DNA of 64,000 nt from JAVBLW01 sp031553215 (GTDB taxonomy: Bacteria; Bacillota_I; Bacilli_A; Acholeplasmatales; Anaeroplasmataceae), in contig JAVBLW010000001.1 of NCBI GenBank assembly GCA_031553215.1, positions 124,001 through 188,000 on the forward strand, read 5' to 3'. Of this stretch, positions 43,800 to 53,575 are shown piece by piece. A model generated the notes under the pieces. The model saw nothing but the letters and a program-made list of their open reading frames with translations, was not told the origin of the DNA and ran no database searches. The stretch's first letter is position 1. Each line of letters starts with the position of its first letter. Position numbers and translations under genes: made by a program.

Positions 43800-44051
43800 T
43801 GAAATCACCTACTGATATTATGTTGAACCAAAAGTTATTTATACTATTATTAAGATATAAAGCAATGACTGAGGCAAACTATTATTTATTATAGAATGAC
43901 TCATATCACCAAAGGCAAGTAAAATAAATAGCACAATTTAAAATTAAAAGTTCAATACCATAACTCTAGACATGGAAGTTTTAACTTTGTTAAGCGAAAT
44001 TAGTTTCTCTAGTAGCATAATATTTGAATATTTCTCTTTAATAAATAATCT

Positions 44052-44627
44052 TTAATAATTAATTAAACGGCTATAATCATTCCAATCGCCAAACATATTT
44101 CCTTGTGCAGATTCAATAATTAATTTTTCTAATCTTTTATCAAATACTACTCTATCCTTCTTTTTATCCCGCTGAATAGAATCAATTCTAACTTTTTGAT
44201 AAAGAGTAGGGAATTTTTTAAAGTTTTCCCATGCAATAGGATTATCATTAAATGCCTGCATTATATCGCTATCTATTATAAAACCTTCTTCCGACATATC
44301 TGGTAAAACTACCCGCCCTGCATCAGTCATAAGTCCAATACTCTCTAATCTACGGCATCGTTCTTTATTTAATTCTGACCAAATGCTTTTTTTTGAACGC
44401 GGTGTGAATTTTTGTAAATCTATGCCATTAATTGTTTTGTGTGTTGTATCAATCCAGCCAAAACATAGAACTTCTTCTACTGCATCAAGATACCAAATCA
44501 TATCATTTGGTTTAATTTTTCCTTTTTTAACAGCTACCCAACATTCAGTTTCTTTGTTATGATTTTCTATTAACCATTCTCTAAATGCCATTCTTGTTTT
44601 AATATTAAGAATATTTTTTGCTTCCAT
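44052..44627 (-). CDS. YdeI/OmpD-associated (OmdA) family protein
   Basis: 191 aa cytosolic protein of the YdeI/OmdA family, sometimes called bacteriocin-protection protein. Family features: RMAFREWLIENH, the WVAVKKGK segment, DAVEEVLCFGWIDTTHK, and FTPRSKKSIWSELNKERC. The C-terminal half carries YdeI-type basic helices. Biochemical role unknown. ATG with AAGGAGT; it starts 10 bases after the toroid gene, so co-transcribed. Confidence 0.85.
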   Translation of the reverse strand: MEAKNILNIKTRMAFREWLIENHNKETECWVAVKKGKIKPNDMIWYLDAVEEVLCFGWIDTTHKTINGIDLQKFTPRSKKSIWSELNKERCRRLESIGLMTDAGRVVLPDMSEEGFIIDSDIMQAFNDNPIAWENFKKFPTLYQKVRIDSIQRDKKKDRVVFDKRLEKLIIESAQGNMFGDWNDYSRLINY

Positions 44628-44637
44628 GTTACTCCTT

Positions 44638-45621
44638 TTATTTTTTAATATCTAAATTATCTGTTTCTATCCTTTGTAATATCCTATAGCAAAGATACGT
44701 TAAATATGGTGATATTTTATTCTTTTTTCCAAAATCCCAATCTTTAAATTTCAGATAAATTGACTCTGGCTTATATAAGTCATTTTCAGCTTTTTTATCA
44801 TTTATTATTTGGACCATTTGTTTAAATCTATAATCTTTTCTTGCATACTCAAATTTGCTTAGACAGTCAGTTACACTAACAATATCATACCACATAGCAG
44901 GGGCTTTAAGTTTTCTGAAATCTGTTCCCATATAAAACATATAAGGATGTCTTTCTCTACTATTTTCCCATAAAGAAAGAATTGTCTCAACAGCTCTTCG
45001 AGCTATCTCACTATCTTTATAGTCAGGTAATTCCGAATAGAGTTTTAGCATAATGAGATTTGCATATGGACAGCAATCATCTTTTCTCCCAGGTCCTCTA
45101 AATTTCCCAAATTCTTCTGACACAGAGCAAGTAAATCCTTCGTTATTAGATAATGAAGTAAGATATTCAACACCATTTTTAATATGAGACTCATAATTAA
45201 CTCCTGCTTTTACCATTGCTAAAAGTAATAAAGGAGCATCACATAGACACCATCCAAATGAATCTTCACCAGTACCACCAAAGTGTTTTGGAATATTTGT
45301 CAATGATTGATATACTTCATTTTTATCTTTATATTTCAATATTTCATTAATTGCCTTCTCTATTTGTGGTACAGAAGAATCTAAACCAATATCTAACAAA
45401 AATAATAATTTATGAATTGGAAGTTCTGGATCTTTATGATTTCTTACTAGTGTATTATGATAGTTTGCTACATCGTCTAAATATGATTTAATTTTGTCGT
45501 TATTTAAAACTTTATTTTTTAGATCAGTAAGGTTTTGTTTTGATTCACTTAATATATTTAATCTAACAGCGTATTCTAACCAATCCTCACTATTAGATAA
45601 TAAATAATCAATAACATTCAT
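44638..45621 (-). CDS. alpha/alpha-toroid protein (prenyltransferase/squalene-cyclase-like fold), function unknown
   Basis: 327 aa, no signal peptide or TM. Repeated helix pairs typical of the terpenoid-cyclase/prenyltransferase toroid, with Gly-rich turns (FGGTGEDSFGWCLCDAPLLLLAM; GVEYLTSLSNNEGF; FRGPGRKDDCCPYANLIMLKL). The catalytic Asp-x-Asp-Asp of squalene cyclases is not evident, though Asp-Asp-Cys-Cys could bind metal. Probably an uncharacterised member. ATG with GGAGGTG. First gene of a pair with the YdeI/OmdA gene. Confidence 0.65.
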   Translation of the reverse strand: MNVIDYLLSNSEDWLEYAVRLNILSESKQNLTDLKNKVLNNDKIKSYLDDVANYHNTLVRNHKDPELPIHKLLFLLDIGLDSSVPQIEKAINEILKYKDKNEVYQSLTNIPKHFGGTGEDSFGWCLCDAPLLLLAMVKAGVNYESHIKNGVEYLTSLSNNEGFTCSVSEEFGKFRGPGRKDDCCPYANLIMLKLYSELPDYKDSEIARRAVETILSLWENSRERHPYMFYMGTDFRKLKAPAMWYDIVSVTDCLSKFEYARKDYRFKQMVQIINDKKAENDLYKPESIYLKFKDWDFGKKNKISPYLTYLCYRILQRIETDNLDIKK

Positions 45622-45894
45622 ATATTACACCTCCACTATATAAAGCATAGTTAATTATAAGAATATTTTCAGATAAATTTAAGTTAAGTCAAGGTATATA
45701 AGAACTTGCTTTTAACTATTCTTTAAAATATTTTACCATAAAATAATATATTAGCATATCGATAATACTAAAAACACCAGGACTCTAGTATATCCTGATG
45801 TTCTTATTATAATTTATTTTATTAAGGTTTTCTTGCTACTTATTAGTATTCTAATATTACCATTATATCATCCACTTTTTAAAATTTTGAATAG
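45622..45894 (-). other. intergenic region with ABC-exporter terminator
   Basis: No gene is seen in these 273 bases. A terminator lies at 45769-45802; promoter-like TTAACT/TATTCT on the minus strand about 45660-45690 could serve the toroid gene. Otherwise AT-rich. Confidence 0.5.
45769..45802 (-). terminator. terminator after the MacB-like exporter gene
   Basis: On the minus strand AACATCAGGA pairs with TCCTGGTGTT (one G-U), 10-base loop, five Ts following. Confidence 0.75.
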
Positions 45895-48168
45895 TTATTC
45901 TGTTCTTAGTGCAACAACGGGGTCTTTCTTTGCGGCACCTTTTGATGGCATTAATCCGGCTATGAATGTTAAGAACATGCTTAATATAATCATTCCTATA
46001 GCTGTTTGAAATGGAAGTATTATTTTAAATGATTTATCAATTGCATTAGCTGCTATTAATGTAGCAGGAATACATATAATATATGTAACTATTACCCCAA
46101 GAACTCCAGACATAAATCCTAAAATTAATGCTTCAGCATTAAATATTCTTGAAACATCCTTCTTTCTTGCACCTATAGCTCTTAATATCCCTATTTCTTT
46201 TGTTCTTTCAACTACCGAAACATAAGTAATTATTCCTATCATAATACTAGATACTACAAGTGATATAGCTGCAAATGCTGATAGTATTACTGATATTGAT
46301 GATATCATTACAGTTAATAATCCACTTAATTCAGCTGCTAAGTCTACATATAATACTTTATCTACTTCTTGTAAATTTTTATTATACTCAGCCAGATAAT
46401 CTTTAATTAATTCTTTTGTATCAAATGTTTTAGGATATATTTGAATACCTACTGGAAGATTTGATCCACCTAAAGTTTGCATTAAGTTTTCATAAGTTAG
46501 TGATGATGTAAATGAGTTACCTGTTAAAACATTAACTGTAGGGCTGGCTTTTTGAGCAAGGACTATTTCTGAATTAGCTTCTTTAGTTAATATAGAATTT
46601 GTTAAGGATGTTGTATATCCAATACCTGTAGATAAAAATTCTGTAGATGCTGTTTCTTTAACTCTCATGATACAGACAATTTCTATTTCAATACTATTAT
46701 TACTATTATACATTGCCTCATAATCATTATTTGCTATGTATAATCCATTTTTTAATGTATAGTAATCATCATTAGTTACTAGTTTAAATTTTTTACCTAT
46801 AAAATCATTTACTGTATAAGAAATATTATTATCGAATCCAAAGTTTGTTAATAAATCTATATTGATTCTATTATTCTTATCAACTACTAACGCTAACTCA
46901 TTAGCCTTAGTTGGATATGTCCCATTTAAGATATCATATTGAGTTTCAATAAAGTCTTTACTATCTGGCATTTCATTAAATGAAGTACTTGCAAGTTTAT
47001 AATTATTATTATTTGTTTTTACAGCAACATGAGTTGAAATACCACTGCTATATGAAATAGAATTATATAAAGATGCATCCATTTGATTTATATAATCTAC
47101 ATATTCTTGTGTTATTTTATTTTTATGACTTTTTACATTGGCTGTTGCTTCATATGGATAAAATATATTATCCTCAGGAAACTCTTTTAAATTAGTATTA
47201 GTTTGTTCACTTTCGTTTGTTAAACTTATATTATCACCAACAATAATAGGAAAGCCTGCAAGAGAATCTCTTTGCATATTTTCAATATATCCGTTCATAC
47301 CACTTGAAACAGATAGTACTAAAGCTATTCCAATTATTCCTATGCTTCCTGCAATTGCAGTTACGATAGTTCTTCCTTTTTTAGTTAATAAGTTTTTAAA
47401 TGAAGATTTTAAAGCAGCTAAAAATGACATTTTAGTTCTTTTATTCACTAATTTAACATCTTCGCTATTAAATATGTCCTTTTCAATTTCTTTTATAGGT
47501 TTTGAATCTTCTATTACTTGTCCGTCTAACATCTTTATTATTCTTGTACTATATTCATTTGCAAGGTCTGGGTTATGAGTAACCATTATTACCAATCTAT
47601 CTTCTGCAATCTCTTTTAATAATTCCATTACTTGAATACTTGTATTACTATCAAGTGCACCAGTAGGTTCATCTGCAAGGATAATTCTTGGATTATTTAC
47701 TATCGCACGAGCTATCGCAACTCTTTGCATTTGTCCACCAGACATTTGATTTGGTTTTTTATGAATATGTTTTTCAAGTCCTACTTTGACTAATGCTTCT
47801 TTTGCTTTCTTTGTTCTTTCACTAGCATTTACTCCAGATAGAGAAAGTGCTAGTTCAACATTATCTAAAACAGTTAAATGTGAAATTAAATTATAGCTTT
47901 GAAATACAAACCCTATTTCAGCATTTCTATATGCATCCCAGTCCAAATCATTAAATGTTTTAGTTGATTTATTATCTATTAATAAATCTCCACTTGTATA
48001 TTTATCTAGTCCTCCAATTAAGTTTAGTAATGTAGTTTTTCCACAACCAGATGGACCTAATATTGAAACAAATTCACTTTTTCTAAATTCTAAATCAATT
48101 CCTTTTAAAGCAAGAGTTGATTCATTTCCTAATTTATATACTTTTTGAATATTTTTTAATTGTAACAT
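45895..48168 (-). CDS. MacB-type ABC transporter, fused ATPase and permease
   Basis: 757 aa. Residues 1-225 are an ABC ATPase: Walker A GPSGCGKTT, LSGG-type MSGGQMQRVAIARA, Walker B IILADEPTGALDS, H loop MVTHNPD. After a linker, a first TM (about 275-295), a large extracytoplasmic domain (about 300-610), then three TM helices (VVSSIMIGIITYVSVVERTKEIGILRAIGA and beyond) as in FtsX/MacB permeases. MacB-type transporters move peptides or antibiotics or act as mechanotransmitters. ATG 48166-48168 with AGGAG is chosen; the frame is open to 48207. TetR diverges. Confidence 0.92.
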   Translation of the reverse strand: MLQLKNIQKVYKLGNESTLALKGIDLEFRKSEFVSILGPSGCGKTTLLNLIGGLDKYTSGDLLIDNKSTKTFNDLDWDAYRNAEIGFVFQSYNLISHLTVLDNVELALSLSGVNASERTKKAKEALVKVGLEKHIHKKPNQMSGGQMQRVAIARAIVNNPRIILADEPTGALDSNTSIQVMELLKEIAEDRLVIMVTHNPDLANEYSTRIIKMLDGQVIEDSKPIKEIEKDIFNSEDVKLVNKRTKMSFLAALKSSFKNLLTKKGRTIVTAIAGSIGIIGIALVLSVSSGMNGYIENMQRDSLAGFPIIVGDNISLTNESEQTNTNLKEFPEDNIFYPYEATANVKSHKNKITQEYVDYINQMDASLYNSISYSSGISTHVAVKTNNNNYKLASTSFNEMPDSKDFIETQYDILNGTYPTKANELALVVDKNNRINIDLLTNFGFDNNISYTVNDFIGKKFKLVTNDDYYTLKNGLYIANNDYEAMYNSNNSIEIEIVCIMRVKETASTEFLSTGIGYTTSLTNSILTKEANSEIVLAQKASPTVNVLTGNSFTSSLTYENLMQTLGGSNLPVGIQIYPKTFDTKELIKDYLAEYNKNLQEVDKVLYVDLAAELSGLLTVMISSISVILSAFAAISLVVSSIMIGIITYVSVVERTKEIGILRAIGARKKDVSRIFNAEALILGFMSGVLGVIVTYIICIPATLIAANAIDKSFKIILPFQTAIGMIILSMFLTFIAGLMPSKGAAKKDPVVALRTE

Positions 48169-48185
48169 AAAATTTCTCCTAACAT

Positions 48186-48228
48186 TTGACAAGGTAGCCT
48201 TGTTCATATAAAATAAGAACAGGTGTTC
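48186..48228 (+). promoter_or_regulatory. tetR promoter with two operator-like palindromes
   Basis: TTGACA (48186-48191), 17 bases, TAAAAT (48209-48214). ACAAGG-TAG-CCTTGT (48189-48203) fills the space between the boxes; GAACAGGTGTTC (48217-48228) covers the expected start site. Both are perfect dyads, between divergent regulator and exporter genes. The second also fits the Gram-positive LexA consensus GAACRNRYGTTC. Confidence 0.65.
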
Positions 48229-48320
48229 CTTTCTTTAAGTTTATCATAAAAGTTTATATTAAGTTTAAAGAAATGCTAGTACATTCTTTAGCGGAACAAA
48301 CAAGGAGGTTTTGTACCTTA

Positions 48321-48872
48321 ATGAGAAAGAAAAATCAATCAACTGAATTTATTAAACTTTGTATATGTAAGGCATTCGTTGATCTTCTTTATGAAAAAAA
48401 ATATGAAGAAATCTCTATATCTGAAATATGTTTGAAATCAGGATTTGGTAGAACTACTTATTATCGCTATTTTGGCAATAATAAAGATGAATTATTATTA
48501 TACATTTCTCATTTAAGATGGGAAGAATATAAAGATAAACAATCTGAAGAGATTAGAAAAGATGAAGGGAAAATGCTTTTAAATCATATCTATAATCACA
48601 AAGATTTCTTTCTTTTACTTTCACATCAAAAATTAGATCATATTATTTACATGATTTTTAATAATGAATTTGGCAGAAAAAAAGATGAGGATGAAATATT
48701 TAGTTATGGAAAAGCCTTTTTTGCTGGAGCATATTACGGGGTTACATATGAATGGATTATACAAGGGTGTAAAGATACTCCTGATGACATAACTAATAAA
48801 TTTACTCAGGGGATAATGCTAGCGTTTGAAAAAGCGAAAAAAGATGAAGAAGCACTAAAATCTAATATTTAA
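48321..48872 (+). CDS. TetR-family transcriptional regulator
   Basis: 183 aa. N-terminal HTH ISISEICLKSGFGRTTYYRYFGNNKDELL (cut; about 30-60) is the TetR DNA-binding domain of the DUF1652/AcrR-like kind, followed by a helical ligand domain. It most likely controls the divergent exporter gene and itself through the palindromes at 48189-48228. ATG 48321 with AAGGAGG 12 bases upstream is chosen; ATG 48273 is in frame but has a weak site. Confidence 0.85.
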   Translation: MRKKNQSTEFIKLCICKAFVDLLYEKKYEEISISEICLKSGFGRTTYYRYFGNNKDELLLYISHLRWEEYKDKQSEEIRKDEGKMLLNHIYNHKDFFLLLSHQKLDHIIYMIFNNEFGRKKDEDEIFSYGKAFFAGAYYGVTYEWIIQGCKDTPDDITNKFTQGIMLAFEKAKKDEEALKSNI

Positions 48873-48886
48873 TGAATTAGGTAAAT

Positions 48887-48933
48887 AAAAAAGTTTATAA
48901 TTGCTCCCTATGGTAGCAGCTATAAACTTTTTT
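48887..48933. terminator. bidirectional terminator after tetR
   Basis: Thirteen-bp perfect stem AAAAAAGTTTATA (48887-48899) with TATAAACTTTTTT (48921-48933). T runs on both strands. Confidence 0.9.
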
Positions 48934-48976
48934 AAATATATTATCTCATATAATTTGTGGATATGTTTTTTTACTT

Positions 48977-50317
48977 TTATTTTATAGACAAAAAGGCTAC
49001 CGTCTCTACATGGGTAGAATGACTAAATAAATCAAATGGAGTTACTTCTATTAATTCATATCCATTTTCAGATAGTATTTTTGCATCTCTTGCAAATGTT
49101 GATGTCTTACAAGATATATATACTATTTTAGGTATTTTCATATCTATTACAGTATTTAGAAATTCTATATCGCAACCTTTTCTAGGTGGATCAAAAACTA
49201 TTACATCTATTTTTTCTTTACTAACAAGTTTTTTTATTTCATTTTCACATGGTCCACAAATAAATTCGACATTATCGATATTATTAATCTTTTTGTTTTC
49301 ATTGGCATTATCAATTGCTTCTTTTACTATTTCGATTCCATATACTTTTTTTGCTTTTTTAGCTAAGTTAAGAGTAATACTTCCAATTCCACAATATGCA
49401 TCTATTACAATATCATCTTTTGATAGATTTGCATATTCTATAGCTTTATCATATAACTTTTCACATTGATCATGGTTCACTTGTAAGAATGAATTTGGAT
49501 GAACATTAAATTTAAGATTATTTATTGTTTCTGTTATAAAGGCTTGTCCTTCTATTAATTTAAATTCTTTGCCTAATACAACATTAGTTTTTTGATTGTT
49601 AATATTTAAATAAATAGATACTATTTTAGGATGTTTTTTTATTATTTCTTTTGATATTTGATTTATTTCTTTAAGGTTATTAGTAGCTACTATTACTAGC
49701 ATTATTTCTTCTTCATTATTGATACGGCACATAATGTGTCTAATTGATCCTTTGTTTGTTTGTTCATTATAAATAGAAATATTTAGTTCTTTGAACATCT
49801 CTTTTAAATCATTAATAATTGATGAGGTTTCTATAGGTTCAATTAAGCAATTTGTCATAGGAACAATAGTATGACTTTTTTCTTCATAAAATCCACTGAT
49901 TATTTCTCCATCCACTAAAGAAAGGGGAACTTGTACTTTGTTTCTATATCCATATATCTTCTCATTTTTAACACAATCATGAATAATCGGGTTTAATCCA
50001 CTAACTTTTCTGATTGTTTTTTTAGTAATATCTGTTTTATATTTTATTTGATAATCATATTTTAAATGCATTATATTGCACCCCCCGCATTTAGAGTAAT
50101 ATGTACAAATATTCTTTTCTCGGTTGTTAGATTCTTCTATGATTTTAATATTTTTTGCTTGACCTAAATTTTTAGTTAATTTTTCTATTCTAGCAACTAC
50201 CTTTTCACCTGGTATTGCATTATCAATAAAAATTGGAAAATTATCTACTTTTCCAATTCCTAATCCTAAATGGTCAATATCTATTATATCTAATGTTATT
50301 TCTTCATTCTCTCTCAT
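48977..50317 (-). CDS. 23S rRNA (uracil-5-)-methyltransferase, RlmD/RlmC-like
   Basis: SAM-dependent m5U methyltransferase. 446 aa: TRAM domain (about 1-60), 4Fe-4S Cys cluster CTYYSKCGGCN, then the Rossmann methyltransferase (VIDAYCGIGSITL; FDPPRKGC) with catalytic Cys in VYISCKTSTFARD. Which uracil it modifies (747, 1939 or a tRNA site) cannot be told. The start overlaps the sdaA stop by 14 bases. ATG with AGGAG. Confidence 0.92.
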   Translation of the reverse strand: MRENEEITLDIIDIDHLGLGIGKVDNFPIFIDNAIPGEKVVARIEKLTKNLGQAKNIKIIEESNNREKNICTYYSKCGGCNIMHLKYDYQIKYKTDITKKTIRKVSGLNPIIHDCVKNEKIYGYRNKVQVPLSLVDGEIISGFYEEKSHTIVPMTNCLIEPIETSSIINDLKEMFKELNISIYNEQTNKGSIRHIMCRINNEEEIMLVIVATNNLKEINQISKEIIKKHPKIVSIYLNINNQKTNVVLGKEFKLIEGQAFITETINNLKFNVHPNSFLQVNHDQCEKLYDKAIEYANLSKDDIVIDAYCGIGSITLNLAKKAKKVYGIEIVKEAIDNANENKKINNIDNVEFICGPCENEIKKLVSKEKIDVIVFDPPRKGCDIEFLNTVIDMKIPKIVYISCKTSTFARDAKILSENGYELIEVTPFDLFSHSTHVETVAFLSIK

Positions 50318-51524
50318 ATACTTCTCCTACACCATAGAATTTAGCTAGGCCACCTTCACTAGTTTCTCTATATCTATTATCAATATCTCTACCTGTTTCT
50401 AGCATTGTTTTTATTACCATATCTAATGATATTTTACTATCATCATAAGTTAGAATGGTTGTAAGCATTGAGGCATCAATGGCTCTCATTGCAGCTACCG
50501 CATTTCTTTCAATACAAGGTATTTGAACATAACCTCTTACTGGGTCACAAGTTAATCCTAGGTGATGTTCTAAAGCTATTTCGCTTGATTGTTCTATTTG
50601 ATCAATAGTTAAATTGTTTAATTCTGATACAAAAGCCGCCGCCATTGTACAAGCACTACCAACCTCGGCTTGACATCCAGCTTGTGCACCACTTATTGAA
50701 CCATTAAATTTAATTAAATTGCCTATTAGACCTGCCGTAGCTAAAGCGTTAATTATTTGTTCGTGACTATATTGTTCAGTTTCTTCCATATATCTCATAA
50801 CTGCTGGTATAGTCCCACTTGCACCACAGGTAGGGGCAGTTACAACTTCACCACCGCATGCATTTTCTTCATTAACTGCATATGCATATGCACATAGTTT
50901 TCTTTTTGATGCTATATCTTTTGTTTCATTTTTTAATTCCCTATTATATAAATGGTTTGCTTTACGGGTAATTCCTAAATCTCCATGAATTATTCCCTCT
51001 GTATTTAGTCCTCGTTCGATTGAATGTTTCATTGCAGTATATATTGATTCCAAATATTCTTTAAAATCGCTATCTTCACGTTCATAAACATAATCATAAA
51101 GCCTAATGTTCTTTTGTGAACAATATCTTTTTATTTCATAAAATGTTGATAAATCATATAAATTTTTTAGGTATGGCTGGGTTTCTCCTTCTATTTCTAG
51201 ACTTCCACCACCAACACTAAAAAATGTCATTGTTCCAAAAATTTTATCTTCCCTATATGCTTCAAATATCATTGTATTAGGATGTGGCGGAACATTTAAA
51301 AAATCTTCTATAACTTCACATTCAATTGGATATAAAGTCTTTTTTATAATAAAATCTGTTAAATGCCCTTTTCCTGTCATAGCAAGAGAACCATATAAAA
51401 TAACCTTTATATAGTCAGCATCAAAATACCTTTCCTTAAATATTAAAGATGCCTTCTTTGGTGCCATAGTATGTGAACTAGATGGACCATTTCCTATTTT
51501 ATATAATTCTTTTAAACTATGCAT
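50304..51524 (-). CDS. sdaA: L-serine dehydratase (fused single chain)
   Basis: Iron-sulfur L-serine ammonia-lyase making pyruvate from serine. 406 aa with beta part first (GPSSSHTMAPKKAS and the GSLAMTGKGHLTD region) and alpha part after (CGGEVVTAPTCGASGTIPAVMRY, GCQAEVGSACTMAAAFV, GLTCDPVRGYVQIPCIERN) in one chain. Cys ligands of the 4Fe-4S cluster are in the latter blocks. It ends in TGA. ATG with AGGAGAG. Confidence 0.95.
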   Translation of the reverse strand: MHSLKELYKIGNGPSSSHTMAPKKASLIFKERYFDADYIKVILYGSLAMTGKGHLTDFIIKKTLYPIECEVIEDFLNVPPHPNTMIFEAYREDKIFGTMTFFSVGGGSLEIEGETQPYLKNLYDLSTFYEIKRYCSQKNIRLYDYVYEREDSDFKEYLESIYTAMKHSIERGLNTEGIIHGDLGITRKANHLYNRELKNETKDIASKRKLCAYAYAVNEENACGGEVVTAPTCGASGTIPAVMRYMEETEQYSHEQIINALATAGLIGNLIKFNGSISGAQAGCQAEVGSACTMAAAFVSELNNLTIDQIEQSSEIALEHHLGLTCDPVRGYVQIPCIERNAVAAMRAIDASMLTTILTYDDSKISLDMVIKTMLETGRDIDNRYRETSEGGLAKFYGVGEVYERE

Positions 51525-51534
51525 AAAAACTCTC

Positions 51535-53496
51535 CTATTTTCCTTTTAATTCGATTAATACATCTCTAATTTGAGCTGCCATTTCGAAATTAAGTTCTTT
51601 TGCATATTGTTTCATTTCTTCTTCTAATCTATTCATTAATTCAACTTTTTCTTGTTTACTTAATTTACCAAGATTTATTTTTTCATCTTCTTTTTCAACT
51701 TCTTCTTTCTTAATTGAAATTGAATCTCTTATTCCTTTTATAATTGTTTTAGGTGTTATATTATTAACACGATTATACTCTTCTTGAATTGCACGTCTTC
51801 TAGCTGTTTCTTCAATAGCTATCTTCATTGAATCACTTATGGTATCAGCATACATTATAGCCCTACCAGAAGCGTTTCTAGCCGTTCTACCGATTGTTTG
51901 TATCAAAGACCTAGCTGAACGCAAGAAACCTTGTTTATCAGCATCTAGGATAGCAACCAAACTTACCTCTGGTAAATCAAGTCCTTCTCTTAATAAGTTT
52001 ATACCAATAAGCACATCATATTTACCACGTCTTAAGTCTCTTAATATTTCAAGACGTTCTAAACTTTTTATTTCTGAATGTAGATATGCAACCTTAACTC
52101 CCATTTGTTTAAAATATGCCGTAAGATCCTCACTCATTTTAATTGTTAAAGTAGTTATTAAGACTCTCTCATTAAGTTCAACTCTTTTTAATATTTCTCC
52201 ATACAAATCATCAACCTGACCAAGCGATTTTCTAATTTCAATAACTGGATCAAGTAATCCAGTAGGACGAATGATTTGTTCAACTATTGGAATACCCTTA
52301 TTCATTTCATAGTCTCCAGGAGTTGCACTTACATAGATAACCTTTCTCATCTTTTCTTCAAATTCGCTAAATTTTAATGGACGATTATCCATTGCACTAG
52401 GAAGTCTAAATCCATAATTAACTAATGTCTCTTTACGGCTTCTATCTCCATTATACATTCCTCTAACTTGAGGAACTGTAACATGTGATTCATCTATTAT
52501 CATTACAAAATCATTATTAAAGAAATCAATTAGGGTTGCAGGAGTTTCTCCTTCTTCTCTTAATGTTAGATGTCTAGAATAGTTTTCTACACCACTACAG
52601 CTTCCCATTTGTTCTAGCATCTCTAAATCATATTTAGTTCTACTCATGATTCTTTCAGCCTCAAGCGGTTTATGTTCATCATTAAATTTCTTTATTTGTT
52701 CCCCTAGTTCTTCCTTTATCCTTCTAATAGCCTCATTTAATTTGTCCTTATTAGTGATAAAGTGACTAGCCGCGAATAAATTAATAAATTCTAAACCTTC
52801 AATTGCAACCCCTGTCACAATATCAAACGTTCTTATTCTTTCTATTTCATCATCAAAGAATTCAATTCTAATTCCATTTTTATGTTCACTAGCAGGAATT
52901 ATTTCTAACACATCTCCACGAACTCTAAAAGAACCTCTAATAAAATCAAAATCATTTCTTGTGTATTGCATTTCAATTAATCTTACTATTAATGCTTTTC
53001 TATCATAAGTTTCCCCACGTCTTAAACACATCATACTTTGCTTATAATCTTCTGGGTCCCCTATACCATAAATACAAGAAACTGACGCAACTATAATAAC
53101 ATCCTTATAATCAATTAGCGCTGCCGTAGCACTATGTCTCATTTCATCTATTTCTTCATTTATCTGAGCATCTTTCTCAATAAATGTGTCACTACTTACA
53201 ACATATGCTTCTGGTTGGAAATAATCATAATATGAAATAAAATATGCTACATGATTATTAGGAAAGAACTCTTTAATTTCGCTATATAATTCTCCTGCTA
53301 AAGTCTTATTATGTGCCAATACTAAAGCAGGCTTATTTAATTCTTTTATAACATTACAAATAGTAAATGTCTTACCAGTACCTGTAGCACCCAAAAGAAT
53401 TTGTTCATCACATTCTTTAAAATTTTCAATTAATTGTTTAACTGCTTTGACTTGGTCTCCAGCTAATTCATAATTACTTACTAATTCATAACCCAT
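51535..53496 (-). CDS. uvrB: excinuclease ABC subunit B
   Basis: DNA-damage-verifying helicase-like subunit of nucleotide excision repair. 653 aa with Walker A GATGTGKT, the beta-hairpin region (YYDYFQPEAYV), DESHVTVPQVRGM (motif II), QTIGRTARN motif VI and the C-terminal UVR motif binding UvrC (MEQYAKEL-type). ATG with GGTG. An extended -10 box TGGTATAAT on the minus strand at about 53528-53540 is a probable promoter. No LexA box was seen. Confidence 0.97.
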   Translation of the reverse strand: MGYELVSNYELAGDQVKAVKQLIENFKECDEQILLGATGTGKTFTICNVIKELNKPALVLAHNKTLAGELYSEIKEFFPNNHVAYFISYYDYFQPEAYVVSSDTFIEKDAQINEEIDEMRHSATAALIDYKDVIIVASVSCIYGIGDPEDYKQSMMCLRRGETYDRKALIVRLIEMQYTRNDFDFIRGSFRVRGDVLEIIPASEHKNGIRIEFFDDEIERIRTFDIVTGVAIEGLEFINLFAASHFITNKDKLNEAIRRIKEELGEQIKKFNDEHKPLEAERIMSRTKYDLEMLEQMGSCSGVENYSRHLTLREEGETPATLIDFFNNDFVMIIDESHVTVPQVRGMYNGDRSRKETLVNYGFRLPSAMDNRPLKFSEFEEKMRKVIYVSATPGDYEMNKGIPIVEQIIRPTGLLDPVIEIRKSLGQVDDLYGEILKRVELNERVLITTLTIKMSEDLTAYFKQMGVKVAYLHSEIKSLERLEILRDLRRGKYDVLIGINLLREGLDLPEVSLVAILDADKQGFLRSARSLIQTIGRTARNASGRAIMYADTISDSMKIAIEETARRRAIQEEYNRVNNITPKTIIKGIRDSISIKKEEVEKEDEKINLGKLSKQEKVELMNRLEEEMKQYAKELNFEMAAQIRDVLIELKGK

Positions 53497-53548
53497 AAAA
53501 AATCACCACGCTTATTATTTGCTATGAAAATTATACCATACTTGGCAA

Positions 53549-53575
53549 TAAAAAAAACTGGAATAATCCAGTTTT
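53549..53575 (-). terminator. terminator of the Na/Pi transporter gene
   Basis: Nine-bp stem AAAACTGGA/TCCAGTTTT, 4-base loop, T run on the minus strand, overlapping the gene stop. Confidence 0.8.

Noticed and set aside
43942..43991. Imperfect inverted repeat beyond the YdeI/OmdA gene, considered as a terminator.
   Set aside because: The stem is interrupted, the loop is long and the T run is broken; evidence too weak for a feature.
48217..48228. LexA-box match considered as proof of SOS regulation.
   Set aside because: uvrB in this window lacks such a box and no lexA or recA is visible; the dyad may equally be a TetR operator, so it is reported only as a possibility.
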